Shown here piece after piece: positions 42,004-49,615 of a DNA stretch of 49,615 nt. The translations under genes and the position numbers were made by a program. Location: the NCBI GenBank assembly GCA_934654835.1, contig CAKUGY010000016.1:1-49615 (forward strand), given 5' to 3'. The DNA is from an uncultured Collinsella sp. GTDB taxonomy: Bacteria > Actinomycetota > Coriobacteriia > Coriobacteriales > Coriobacteriaceae. The first letter of the stretch is position 1. Every line of letters begins with the position of its first letter. The notes beneath the pieces are model-generated. The model was given only the letters and a program-made list of their open reading frames with translations, ran no database searches and was not told the DNA's origin.

Positions 42004-45000
42004 CTAGCGCTTACGGATGCCCCAGATCAGGGCACCGATGCCGGACACGGCGACGACAAACGCCATGAGGAGCGCGGCTGCCTGCTGGTCACCCGTGGTG
42101 GGCAGGAAACCCTTAACCGTCTTGACGATGTTCGTCACGGTCTTGGGCGTGCCGGGGTCGGGCGCGGGCGTCTCGGGCTTCTTGTACGTGTTGTTGAACA
42201 CGATGCCCTCGACACTCTTGTCGCCCTTGGTATAGGCGACGCTCGCCTTGAGGTTGCCCTCGCCGTCATCGACCACGTTGACGGTCGCGGTAAAGACGGA
42301 CTTGTCGTAGGTCATACCGGCCTCGTCGCCCTTGACCTCGCTGATGGTGTAGACGTACGTTCCAGGCTCGTCGTACTCGAACTTGTCGAAGTTGATCTTG
42401 CCGTCGGCATCGTTGGTGACGGTGGACTCGATGTCCTCGCCAACGAGCTTAAAGCTAAACTCGTCCTTCTTGAGCTCGCGTCCCTCGAGCACCTTGATGG
42501 CGCCGATGAAGACCTGAGTGGGCATGGCATGATACTTGTTGGTAAAGCCAGCCGACTCGGCGGCTCCCTCGAGCTTGTGCGTCGCGGTCAGCGTGCCGTC
42601 GCCGTTGTCGGAGACGGTGGTCACGACGGTGTAGGTCGTTCCGTCATAGGTGACGCCCTTGTACAGGCCGAGCGCGTTGGGGCAAGCCTCGCGCAGCGTG
42701 TACGTGTGCGTGCCGGGTGCCTCGTAGCGGATCGGGCTCAGCGTAACGGCGCCGTTGGCGTCGTTGGTGCCACTAGCGACAGTCACGCCGTCCTCGAGCA
42801 GATCAAACGTGAACTCGCCAGCTGCAAGGTCGCGTCCGGTCAGACGCTTAACCGTCTTGACCTGATCGGTCACGACAGAATCGGTGGGCGTCACGCTGTA
42901 GGTGTTGGTGAACGTAAAGTCCGCACCGTCGCCGCCGTCGCGCTTGACGCTCAGGTGCCCAGCGCCGTCATCGGTCACGGTGTAGGAAACCTTGCGCGTG
43001 GCGTTGGTGTCGTTGGTCACGCCAAGGGCGCTACCGGACTCGGTCACCGTGTAGGTAAAGGTGTGCGAACGCGGAGCGGCGGGAACCTCGGGCTTGGACT
43101 CTTCACCGTTGGCATCAGCGTCAGTAGCGTCAGCGTCAACCTCGGCCTCGCCGGCGTTTGACTCAGCGTCGTTCGATGCATCGCCAGAAGCGTTGTCCGT
43201 CACGCCCAGGGCGCGGTTGAGGTCATCGAGCGTAAAGTTGATCTTGCCAAAGTCCACGTTGCCGGCCGCGTCGTTAGTTGCGGTCGTGAGTTTGGGCATC
43301 GGGGCACCGTCCTCGTCGGCAGCCACGGTAAAGGTGAACTTACCCGCGATGTCGGCCGGGGTTAGGCCCTCGGCGGCCTGGAGCTTCTTGGTACCGGCGA
43401 GTGCGGCATCCGCAGCCTCGGCGCCATAGACGTTCTCGAACACGGGCTCGGTACCACCGTAGTCGGGCGTCGCCGTCAGGGTTCCGTCGCCGTTGTCGAC
43501 AACGATGACCTTAAAGCTAAAGCTCGGCTTCGCGGCGGTAATGCCCTGGTCGGCCAGCAAGTTCGTGTACTCAAAGGCCGTGTAGCTGATGGTCCACATA
43601 AGCTTGCCGTCTGCGTCGGCGCGGATGGCACGCCCGGCGCTCACCAGGTTGGCAAGCATCTCGGTGTCGTAATGCAGCCATCCAAAGCTCACCTGACCAT
43701 TGAAGTTGGTAACGCACGTACCATCGATGGCTTCCGTCTCGCCCGCGTAGGCGATGCCAAAGTAGAACTCACCGTTGGCCATCGGACGACCGGTCAGCTT
43801 CTTGGTAGCAACGACCTTGGCAGGAGTACCCGGGCTATCGGTCGATGCACTATAGCTGTTGCCGAACGGGACCACAGCGCTCTCGACCGCGCTGGCACTG
43901 GTCTTGTACTCAGTGGTCAGCGGTCTATCGGAACCGCCAGAAACGGTCGTCGTAGCGGTAAGCGTGCCGGCGCCATCGTCGGCGATAGCGATCGTCACGG
44001 TGCGCTCGGCATCGTCGTAGGTGTAGCCGGGCTTGTGGTCGTTCTTCTCGGCCACGGTATATTTGAAGGTCTTGCCGGCGTCAGCCTGCGTGAACTTGAC
44101 CTCCCTGTCAGCCAGAATGTTAATCCGGTCGACAGCACCCTCTGCCGTCGCATGGGACTGGAAGTTGTTGGCGCCTTCGTGCAAGCCGAGCGCATTGGCC
44201 GAAGCCTGGTCAGCGGGCGTCACGGTAAAGGTGAACTGGCCCTCGGTCATGGGACGTCCGGAGAGGCTCTTGCTGAGCTTGAGACCGCCGGCCGCGGTGT
44301 AGTTGAGCTCAGAGCGGTACGTGTTGGTGAAGCGTCCGCTTTCCTTCTTGGTGACGTTGGCGATCAGCGTGCCATCGCCGTTCTCGGTCACGGTCACTTC
44401 GGCGGTCGCGACATGGGCGTCATACTTCATGCCGACCGTGCTGCCCGCGTTCTCGCGGATCTCGTACTTGTAGGTTCCGGCAGCCGTGTAGTGAATCTTG
44501 CCGAATTTGATGGCGGCGATGCCGTCCTTCGCGTCCTTCTTGTTCACGGTCGCGGTTGCGGGATTGGGCAGCGGGGTGCCCTCGGGAGCGGTGATGGTAA
44601 AGCTGAACTCGTCCGCATCCGTCCACTCGCGGCCGTCGATAGCCTTGCTCAGACCAAAGTCGAGCTCAGTCTCGAGCGGGGTCACGCTGTAGCTGTTCTC
44701 GAAAGTCGCAGCCGTGGCGTCCTTCAGGACATGCTCAGCCTTGAGCGTGCCGTCGCCGTTGTCGGTGATGGTGGTCTCGATGGTGTACTCGGCATCGCTG
44801 TAGGTGATGCCCTTGCTGGTGGTTCCGCCGTTGACCTCACGCAGCGTGTAGGTGTGCTTGCCGGGCTTGTCGTACTTGACGGTGCCCATCGTGATCTTGC
44901 CGTCGGCAGCGTTGGTGCCGGTGGCGACGACCTTGGCGTCCTCGCCCTTGCCCTCGATGAGCTCGAAGGAGAACTCGCCTTCCTTGAGGTCGCGGCCGGT

Positions 45001-48000
45001 CAGGACCTTGGCCGCGGTGATCTGGTCGGTGACGCTGAACTCGTCCGGATTCGGCTTGTAGCCGTTGTTGAACTTCGCCTCGTCGGCGCCCTTCAGGACG
45101 TGCTTCGCCTCGAGCGTACCGTCGCCGTTGTCGGTGATGGTCGTCTCGATGGTGTAGGTCTTGCCGTCGTAAGTGATGCCGTTGCCGGCGTCGCCCGGGA
45201 CCTCGCGCAGCGTGTAGGTGTGCTTGCCGGCAGCGGTGTACTCGATGCCAGTCATCGTGATCTTGCCGCGAGCGTCGTTGGTGCCGGTGGCGACTACGTT
45301 ATTGCCCTCGACGAGCTCGAAGTGGAACTCGCCGGCCTTGAGGTCGCGGCCGGTCAGGGACTTGGTCGCGGTGATCTCATCGGTGACGCTGAAGCTCTTG
45401 GGGGTCACGTTGTAGGCGTTCTCGAAGGTCGCCTTCTCGACGCTCTGCAGCTTGTGCTCCACGCTGAGGGTACCGTCGCCGTTGTCCTTAACGATGGTCA
45501 CGATAGTGTACTCAGCGGTGCTGTAGGTAATGCCGTTCTCGGTGGCGCCGGCCTTGGTCTCGCGCAGCATGTAGGTGTGCTCGCCGGCCGCGGTGTAGGT
45601 GACGGGGTCCATCACGATCTTGCCGTCGGCATTGTTGGTGCCGGTGGCGACCACGTTATTGCCCTCGACGAGCTCGAAGCGGAACTCGCCGGCCTTGAGG
45701 TCACGGCCGTCCAAGGACTTGGCCGCGGTGATCTGATCGGTGACGCTGGAGTCCTTGGAGCCAGGCTTGTAGGAGTTGGTGAACTCGGCCTTCCCGCCGC
45801 CCTTCAGGACATGCTTTGCCTCGAGCGTGCCATCGCCCTTGTCGGTGATGGTGGTCTCGATGGTGTACTCGGCGTCGCTGTAGGTGATGCCCTTGCTGGT
45901 GGTTCCGCCGTTGACCTCGCGCAGCGTGTAGGTGTGCTTGCCTGCCGCGGTGTACTTCACGGCGCCCATCGTGATGTTGCCGTCGGCGTCGTTGGTGCCG
46001 GTGGCGACCACGTCGTCGCCCTCGACGAGCTCGAAGGAGAACTCGCCGTCCTTGAGGCCGCGGCCGTCCAGGACCTTGGTCGCCTTGATCTGGTCGGTGA
46101 CGCTGGAGCTAGACGGCGCCAGGTTGTAGGAATTCTTGAACTCGGCGGTCTCGGCGCCCTGCAGCTTGTGCGTAGCGCTGAGCGTGCCGTCACCGTTGTC
46201 GGTGATGGTGGTCACGATGGTATAGGTCTTGCCGTCGTAGGAGATGCCGTTGCTGGTGGTTCCGCCGTTGACCTCGCGCAGCGTGTAGGTGTGCTCGCCG
46301 GCAGCGGTGTACTCGATGGCACTCATCGTGATGTTGCCGCGAGCGTCGTTGGTGCCGGTGGCGACGACGTCGTTACCCTCGACGAGCTCGAAGGAGAACT
46401 CGCCGGCCTTGAGGTCGCGCCCGGTCAGGAACTTGTTCGCCTTGATCTGGTCGGTGACGCTGAAGCTCTTGGGGGTCAGGTTGTAGGAATTCTCGAACTT
46501 AATGCTCTTAACGTCCTCGGCGCCCTTCAACTTGTGCGTGGCCACCAGCTGGCCCTTGCCGTTATCGCTGATGGTCGTCACGATGGTGTAGACCGTGCCG
46601 TCGTAGGTAATACCGCCGGCGTTGCCCTTAACCTCATGCAGTGTGTAGGTGTGCTGGCCGATCTCGGTGTACTTGATGGGCTTGAACGTCACCTTACCGT
46701 CGGCAGCGTTCACAACGGTCTCGATAAGCTCGGAGTCCTCGCCCTTAACCTCGCGCAGCTCAAAGCTGAACTCGCCGGCCGCAAGGTCGCGGCCGCTCAG
46801 GGACTTGGCCACGTCAATCTGGTCGGTAACGCTGGACTCAACATGTTCCGCAGTGTAAACGTTCTTGAACTCGGTCTTGCCCGAGGTTACCTCCACGGCA
46901 GCGCTGAGCTCGCCCTTCTTGTTGGGCGTCACCGTCACGGTGATCTTCGCGACGTTCTTGCTGTAGGCAACGCCGTCAACCGTGGTCCCAGCGTTCTTCT
47001 CGCTGACCTTGTAGACATACGTGCCAGGTGCCTTGTATTCGATCGTGCCGAAGTTAATGGCCGCCTTGCGCTCATTCGGATCGTCATTGGTCACGGACAC
47101 AGTCACGGGCTCAGTCGCGGACTCGGGCATCGGGGCGTTGTTCTCGGACGTCAGCTCAAACTCAAACGCGTCCTCTTTCGTCCAGGCGCGGCCCTCGAGC
47201 ACCTTGGTCAGGCCGAAGTCGGCCTTGGTGTCCACCGTCGTCGGCGTCATGTCGTACTTATAGCTGATCTTGCCGTTGTTGCCCAGGTGAGAATTAACCT
47301 GCGTTGCGCTCTCCTTGGATGACGTGTCGTTCCACCTTGGATTGAGCACGTCAGACGCGGTGTTGGTCTCGTTGGGATTCTTATCGGTATGAAGCTCGTC
47401 AATAAAAGCCAGTCGTGCGGTCCCCTTACTAAACGTCAGGTTTCCGTTCCCATCGTCTACCACGCCGCCCTTAAACTGCGCAGCATGTCCGCCGGTAAAC
47501 TCGATGACGGCGGTGCCGTGGTCGAGCTTGCGGCTGCTGTCCGCTACCTCAAACTCATCCTGGTAGTAATAATGGCGGTCGCTCGCCAGGTCGCTCGCCG
47601 ACTTTCCCTTCGCGGGCTGCGTGCAGGCGGGATCCATGTAAATGGGCGTCTGCTTCTGGAAGAAGTAGTAACGGTTGGTGGTAGCAGGCGTAAAGTTGGC
47701 GATCGTGTCGCCCAGGTCCTTGTCGCCACTCCACTTGTTGGCGTAGAAGGCGACGGACTTGGAGCCCTGCTCGCCGGTCGTATTCGCCTCGATGTACTTC
47801 TTCAGCGCCTCATCAGGGGTGAACAGGTTTTTGCGCGCGATATCCTTGACGCTCGAAGTGTACTTGACGCGGATGGGCTGGGTCTCGTTAACCGTAAGCG
47901 TGCCCTTGGTCTCGTCGACGTTAAATTTGCGCAGCGGAATCAGCGACGCAGGGATCTTGACCTCTACGATGTCGCCCTGCTGAGGGTTATCCTTTGCGGC

Positions 48001-49323
48001 GCGTTGAACAGTGATGACCAGATTCGCAGCTTCGCCGGTAAAAGTGTAGGTGTCGACATTACCCGTGGTGGACGGATCCTCCGGGCCCTTAAACGTCTTG
48101 CCGTTGTATTCGACCTCGGTGAAGCCATCGACCTGCATATAGTCGCCCAGCTCATCGGTAAACGTAATGTAGCCGGACTTATGCTCGCCATAGCCGTCGT
48201 GGATTTCGGTCGGATAGCCAACGACCTCGGTGATGCTCTCGGAGATGTCCTTAAAGATGTCCTCGAGCTCCTGGGCGTTTTTCGCCGACTTGTAGTAGTT
48301 GGCGTTTTCTGCACGCGCACCAAAGTTGATGGTCCATTCGCCCCAGAAAGAAATACTGGACGAGGCGGCAGGATAGTTGCTCGACACGGCGTGCATGAAC
48401 TTATTCTCTTTAATCGTACCGGAGACCGTGGGGTCGGCGCTGGGATTCGCCCCGCTAAAGATGCCAATGGTATAAATGACGGCGCCGTCTTTCTTCAGGC
48501 TGTTTGCCTTGTTGATAGCGCTATCGGCAACCGAGGACTCAAAACCGCTGCTGCTTGTAGGCGAACCATCGGTAAAGAACAGGACGACCTTCTTCGCGTC
48601 TTCGCGGCCCGAAATGCTCGCGGCAAGATCCAAGCCGTAGTCGGCGCGCGTGGCGCCGGCGGGGTTGATGGAGCCAACCGTGCTCTTTAGACTGTCTTTC
48701 TCATCGACGTTACAAAACGTCAGCTTCTTCATGACCTGCGAATAGTTGTAGACATAGCCGCCATCTTTATACGTGTTGTTGCCGATCTTATCAGTCTCAT
48801 TGCCCGCGAACTTTACGATGGCAACCTTATGCTGCTTGGACTCGTCCGAGATCTTTGCATTTTCTTCGGCGATCTTTTCGATAAAGCTATTGGCCGCGGT
48901 CTTCAGCGCGTCAATACGCTTGGTACGGTCGCTTGAACTCATGGGATTGTCCATCGAGCCAGAGGCATCCAGCACCATCACGATGTCGAGCGGCTTGGGG
49001 ACCGTCGTTATTGTGTTCGATGTCGAGGATATCGCCGAAAGCGTGGTTACAAAGTCTGACTCTTCGCCGGCCTCGACTGTCTTGTCGGTCCAGATTCGGC
49101 CGACGTTTTGTGTCGTGATTTTGCCGCTGCCGTCAGAGCCAGCAGCCCAATATGTCCAGTTGTCACCGGTATTGGGGTCGACGACCTTTCCGCTTACTGT
49201 CGGTCCGTCCATTCCGGTGCTGGACCTGGCGTTGGCCTCGGGCAGCATGGCGAATGCTGCAGCCGGCAACACCAGCACTACGACCAGTATCACCGCCAAG
49301 AGACCCCTCGTGTACCTGCTCAT
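42004..49323 (-). CDS. Giant LPXTG surface adhesin with vWA and about 13 Spy0128-like pilin domains
   Basis: A 2439-residue cell-wall protein. A signal peptide (1 to about 33) is followed by a vWA domain with a complete MIDAS: DASGS (119-123), a Thr in GATRADYG and Asp in FFTDGSPTSS. From about 695 to 2380 come some 13 repeats of 115-150 residues of the Spy0128/FctA isopeptide type; each has an early Lys (KxLxGR), a middle Glu (YTLRE) and a final Asn (FxNxY), the residues that form Lys-Asn crosslinks. LPTTG at 2407-2411, a membrane helix and RKR complete the sortase anchor. It likely binds host or matrix proteins. No sortase gene is in the window. Confidence 0.96.
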   Translation of the reverse strand: MSRYTRGLLAVILVVVLVLPAAAFAMLPEANARSSTGMDGPTVSGKVVDPNTGDNWTYWAAGSDGSGKITTQNVGRIWTDKTVEAGEESDFVTTLSAISSTSNTITTVPKPLDIVMVLDASGSMDNPMSSSDRTKRIDALKTAANSFIEKIAEENAKISDESKQHKVAIVKFAGNETDKIGNNTYKDGGYVYNYSQVMKKLTFCNVDEKDSLKSTVGSINPAGATRADYGLDLAASISGREDAKKVVLFFTDGSPTSSSGFESSVADSAINKANSLKKDGAVIYTIGIFSGANPSADPTVSGTIKENKFMHAVSSNYPAASSSISFWGEWTINFGARAENANYYKSAKNAQELEDIFKDISESITEVVGYPTEIHDGYGEHKSGYITFTDELGDYMQVDGFTEVEYNGKTFKGPEDPSTTGNVDTYTFTGEAANLVITVQRAAKDNPQQGDIVEVKIPASLIPLRKFNVDETKGTLTVNETQPIRVKYTSSVKDIARKNLFTPDEALKKYIEANTTGEQGSKSVAFYANKWSGDKDLGDTIANFTPATTNRYYFFQKQTPIYMDPACTQPAKGKSASDLASDRHYYYQDEFEVADSSRKLDHGTAVIEFTGGHAAQFKGGVVDDGNGNLTFSKGTARLAFIDELHTDKNPNETNTASDVLNPRWNDTSSKESATQVNSHLGNNGKISYKYDMTPTTVDTKADFGLTKVLEGRAWTKEDAFEFELTSENNAPMPESATEPVTVSVTNDDPNERKAAINFGTIEYKAPGTYVYKVSEKNAGTTVDGVAYSKNVAKITVTVTPNKKGELSAAVEVTSGKTEFKNVYTAEHVESSVTDQIDVAKSLSGRDLAAGEFSFELREVKGEDSELIETVVNAADGKVTFKPIKYTEIGQHTYTLHEVKGNAGGITYDGTVYTIVTTISDNGKGQLVATHKLKGAEDVKSIKFENSYNLTPKSFSVTDQIKANKFLTGRDLKAGEFSFELVEGNDVVATGTNDARGNITMSAIEYTAAGEHTYTLREVNGGTTSNGISYDGKTYTIVTTITDNGDGTLSATHKLQGAETAEFKNSYNLAPSSSSVTDQIKATKVLDGRGLKDGEFSFELVEGDDVVATGTNDADGNITMGAVKYTAAGKHTYTLREVNGGTTSKGITYSDAEYTIETTITDKGDGTLEAKHVLKGGGKAEFTNSYKPGSKDSSVTDQITAAKSLDGRDLKAGEFRFELVEGNNVVATGTNNADGKIVMDPVTYTAAGEHTYMLRETKAGATENGITYSTAEYTIVTIVKDNGDGTLSVEHKLQSVEKATFENAYNVTPKSFSVTDEITATKSLTGRDLKAGEFHFELVEGNNVVATGTNDARGKITMTGIEYTAAGKHTYTLREVPGDAGNGITYDGKTYTIETTITDNGDGTLEAKHVLKGADEAKFNNGYKPNPDEFSVTDQITAAKVLTGRDLKEGEFSFELIEGKGEDAKVVATGTNAADGKITMGTVKYDKPGKHTYTLREVNGGTTSKGITYSDAEYTIETTITDNGDGTLKAEHVLKDATAATFENSYSVTPLETELDFGLSKAIDGREWTDADEFSFTITAPEGTPLPNPATATVNKKDAKDGIAAIKFGKIHYTAAGTYKYEIRENAGSTVGMKYDAHVATAEVTVTENGDGTLIANVTKKESGRFTNTYRSELNYTAAGGLKLSKSLSGRPMTEGQFTFTVTPADQASANALGLHEGANNFQSHATAEGAVDRINILADREVKFTQADAGKTFKYTVAEKNDHKPGYTYDDAERTVTIAIADDGAGTLTATTTVSGGSDRPLTTEYKTSASAVESAVVPFGNSYSASTDSPGTPAKVVATKKLTGRPMANGEFYFGIAYAGETEAIDGTCVTNFNGQVSFGWLHYDTEMLANLVSAGRAIRADADGKLMWTISYTAFEYTNLLADQGITAAKPSFSFKVIVVDNGDGTLTATPDYGGTEPVFENVYGAEAADAALAGTKKLQAAEGLTPADIAGKFTFTVAADEDGAPMPKLTTATNDAAGNVDFGKINFTLDDLNRALGVTDNASGDASNDAESNAGEAEVDADATDADANGEESKPEVPAAPRSHTFTYTVTESGSALGVTNDTNATRKVSYTVTDDGAGHLSVKRDGGDGADFTFTNTYSVTPTDSVVTDQVKTVKRLTGRDLAAGEFTFDLLEDGVTVASGTNDANGAVTLSPIRYEAPGTHTYTLREACPNALGLYKGVTYDGTTYTVVTTVSDNGDGTLTATHKLEGAAESAGFTNKYHAMPTQVFIGAIKVLEGRELKKDEFSFKLVGEDIESTVTNDADGKINFDKFEYDEPGTYVYTISEVKGDEAGMTYDKSVFTATVNVVDDGEGNLKASVAYTKGDKSVEGIVFNNTYKKPETPAPDPGTPKTVTNIVKTVKGFLPTTGDQQAAALLMAFVVAVSGIGALIWGIRKR
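44680..46840 (-). repeat. Near-identical tandem repeats inside the adhesin gene
   Basis: Domains 2-7 recur with a period of about 354-372 bases; the SVTDQI-type codon block starts near 45016, 45376, 45735, 46089, 46446 and 46818. Stretches at 44742-44870 and 45822-45950, exactly 1080 bases (three units) apart, differ at only a few positions. This implies recent duplication or gene conversion, so copy number may vary between strains and assemblies. Confidence 0.85.
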
Positions 49324-49424
49324 CGTGTCTCCCTTCTCGCAGGATCAGACCTTGCATCAGCCTAAAGTTACGAAATGAGACACAATTAGGGCAGGTGACA
49401 CACGTTCCAGATTCAGTTTTAGGC

Positions 49425-49442
49425 GTGAGACAGATGTCTCAC
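49425..49442. promoter_or_regulatory. Candidate operator upstream of the adhesin gene
   Basis: GTGAGACA-GA-TGTCTCAC is a perfect 8-bp palindrome about 100 bases upstream of the start; a half-site TGAGACA occurs again at 49376. Further upstream, ACGGGC/GCCCGT (49495-49513) followed by TTTTCTTT on the plus strand forms a small hairpin. The remaining bases to the end of the window show no gene. Confidence 0.45.
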
Positions 49443-49615
49443 CAAAGTTGGGACACGAAGGTTTCCGCAGGAAAACGGGTGCGACTCAAGATTGACGGGC
49501 CAAAATTGCCCGTTTTCTTTCATCTCCAAGGGAGCAGTCGGTAGCGCGCACAGTCGTGGTGTAAGAAGCAATGGAGGGCCATCGCCTAGAATCGTCAGTG
49601 CCTAGATATTCGACG

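Noticed and set aside
44680..46840. CRISPR-like regular repeats
   Set aside because: The period of about 357 bases is in frame and codes for repeated protein domains; there are no short repeats with unique spacers.
43672..47322. Long open frame of 1216 codons opposite the adhesin gene
   Set aside because: It mirrors the codon pattern of the repeat region, has no start site or known domain, and the minus-strand protein is clearly real.

Overview
The window is about 50 kb of high-GC chromosomal DNA with genes closely packed on both strands. The gene content suggests a gut Coriobacteriia member, most likely Collinsella or a close relative. The hints are a phosphotransferase sugar transporter, a giant LPXTG-anchored adhesin built from pilin-type domains, a Mg-type SLC11/NRAMP transporter like the one described in Eggerthella, and many short hairpin repeats between genes. 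The genus is inferred from style and content; no rRNA or other marker gene is present. No phage, IS transposase, CRISPR array or tRNA was seen.

Left part (1-14.2 kb): a DUF4867 gene and luxS come first, then a carbohydrate locus in two minus-strand operons. The first operon (14 genes' worth of space upstream of it, reading right to left) encodes an alpha/beta hydrolase, a DUF5060/DUF4038 apiosidase-like glycosidase and a Lac-type PTS (IIC, IIB, IIA), ending at a UUCG hairpin terminator. The second encodes an L-fucose/L-arabinose-isomerase-like protein, a split transketolase and an FGGY kinase. Two LacI regulators lie at the head. Together, apiosidase + sugar isomerase + FGGY kinase + two-subunit transketolase matches the known D-apiose route (apiose to apulose to apulose 4-phosphate to xylulose 5-phosphate + DHAP). 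I propose an apioside-utilisation locus fed by a PTS.

14.2-19.8 kb: a ROK sugar kinase, a nucleoside hydrolase plus ribokinase pair (ribonucleoside salvage), and an acyltransferase-3/SGNH O-acetyltransferase on the plus strand.

19.8-29.4 kb: a 228-bp element with terminal inverted repeats; then an operon of a PRC/MgtE_N/CBS membrane protein whose transmembrane part lacks the usual MgtE signatures and an NRAMP-related Mg transporter; a NodB-fold membrane protein that has lost its metal ligands; PRC-barrel and YtxH proteins; an uncharacterised Ala/Glu-rich protein; a CNNM/CorC-type protein and a PAQR (hemolysin III) protein.

29.5-41.4 kb: a membrane-anchored alpha/beta hydrolase behind a promoter with twin operators, a DUF362 ferredoxin-like protein, an FtsX-type ABC exporter flanked by direct repeats, and an ABC-2 exporter (ATPase + two permeases) divergent from a NarL-type two-component system, with interleaved perfect palindromes between them.

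41.4-49.6 kb: two tandem non-coding inverted-repeat elements, then one 2439-residue surface protein with signal peptide, vWA domain, about 13 Spy0128-like domains and an LPTTG anchor.
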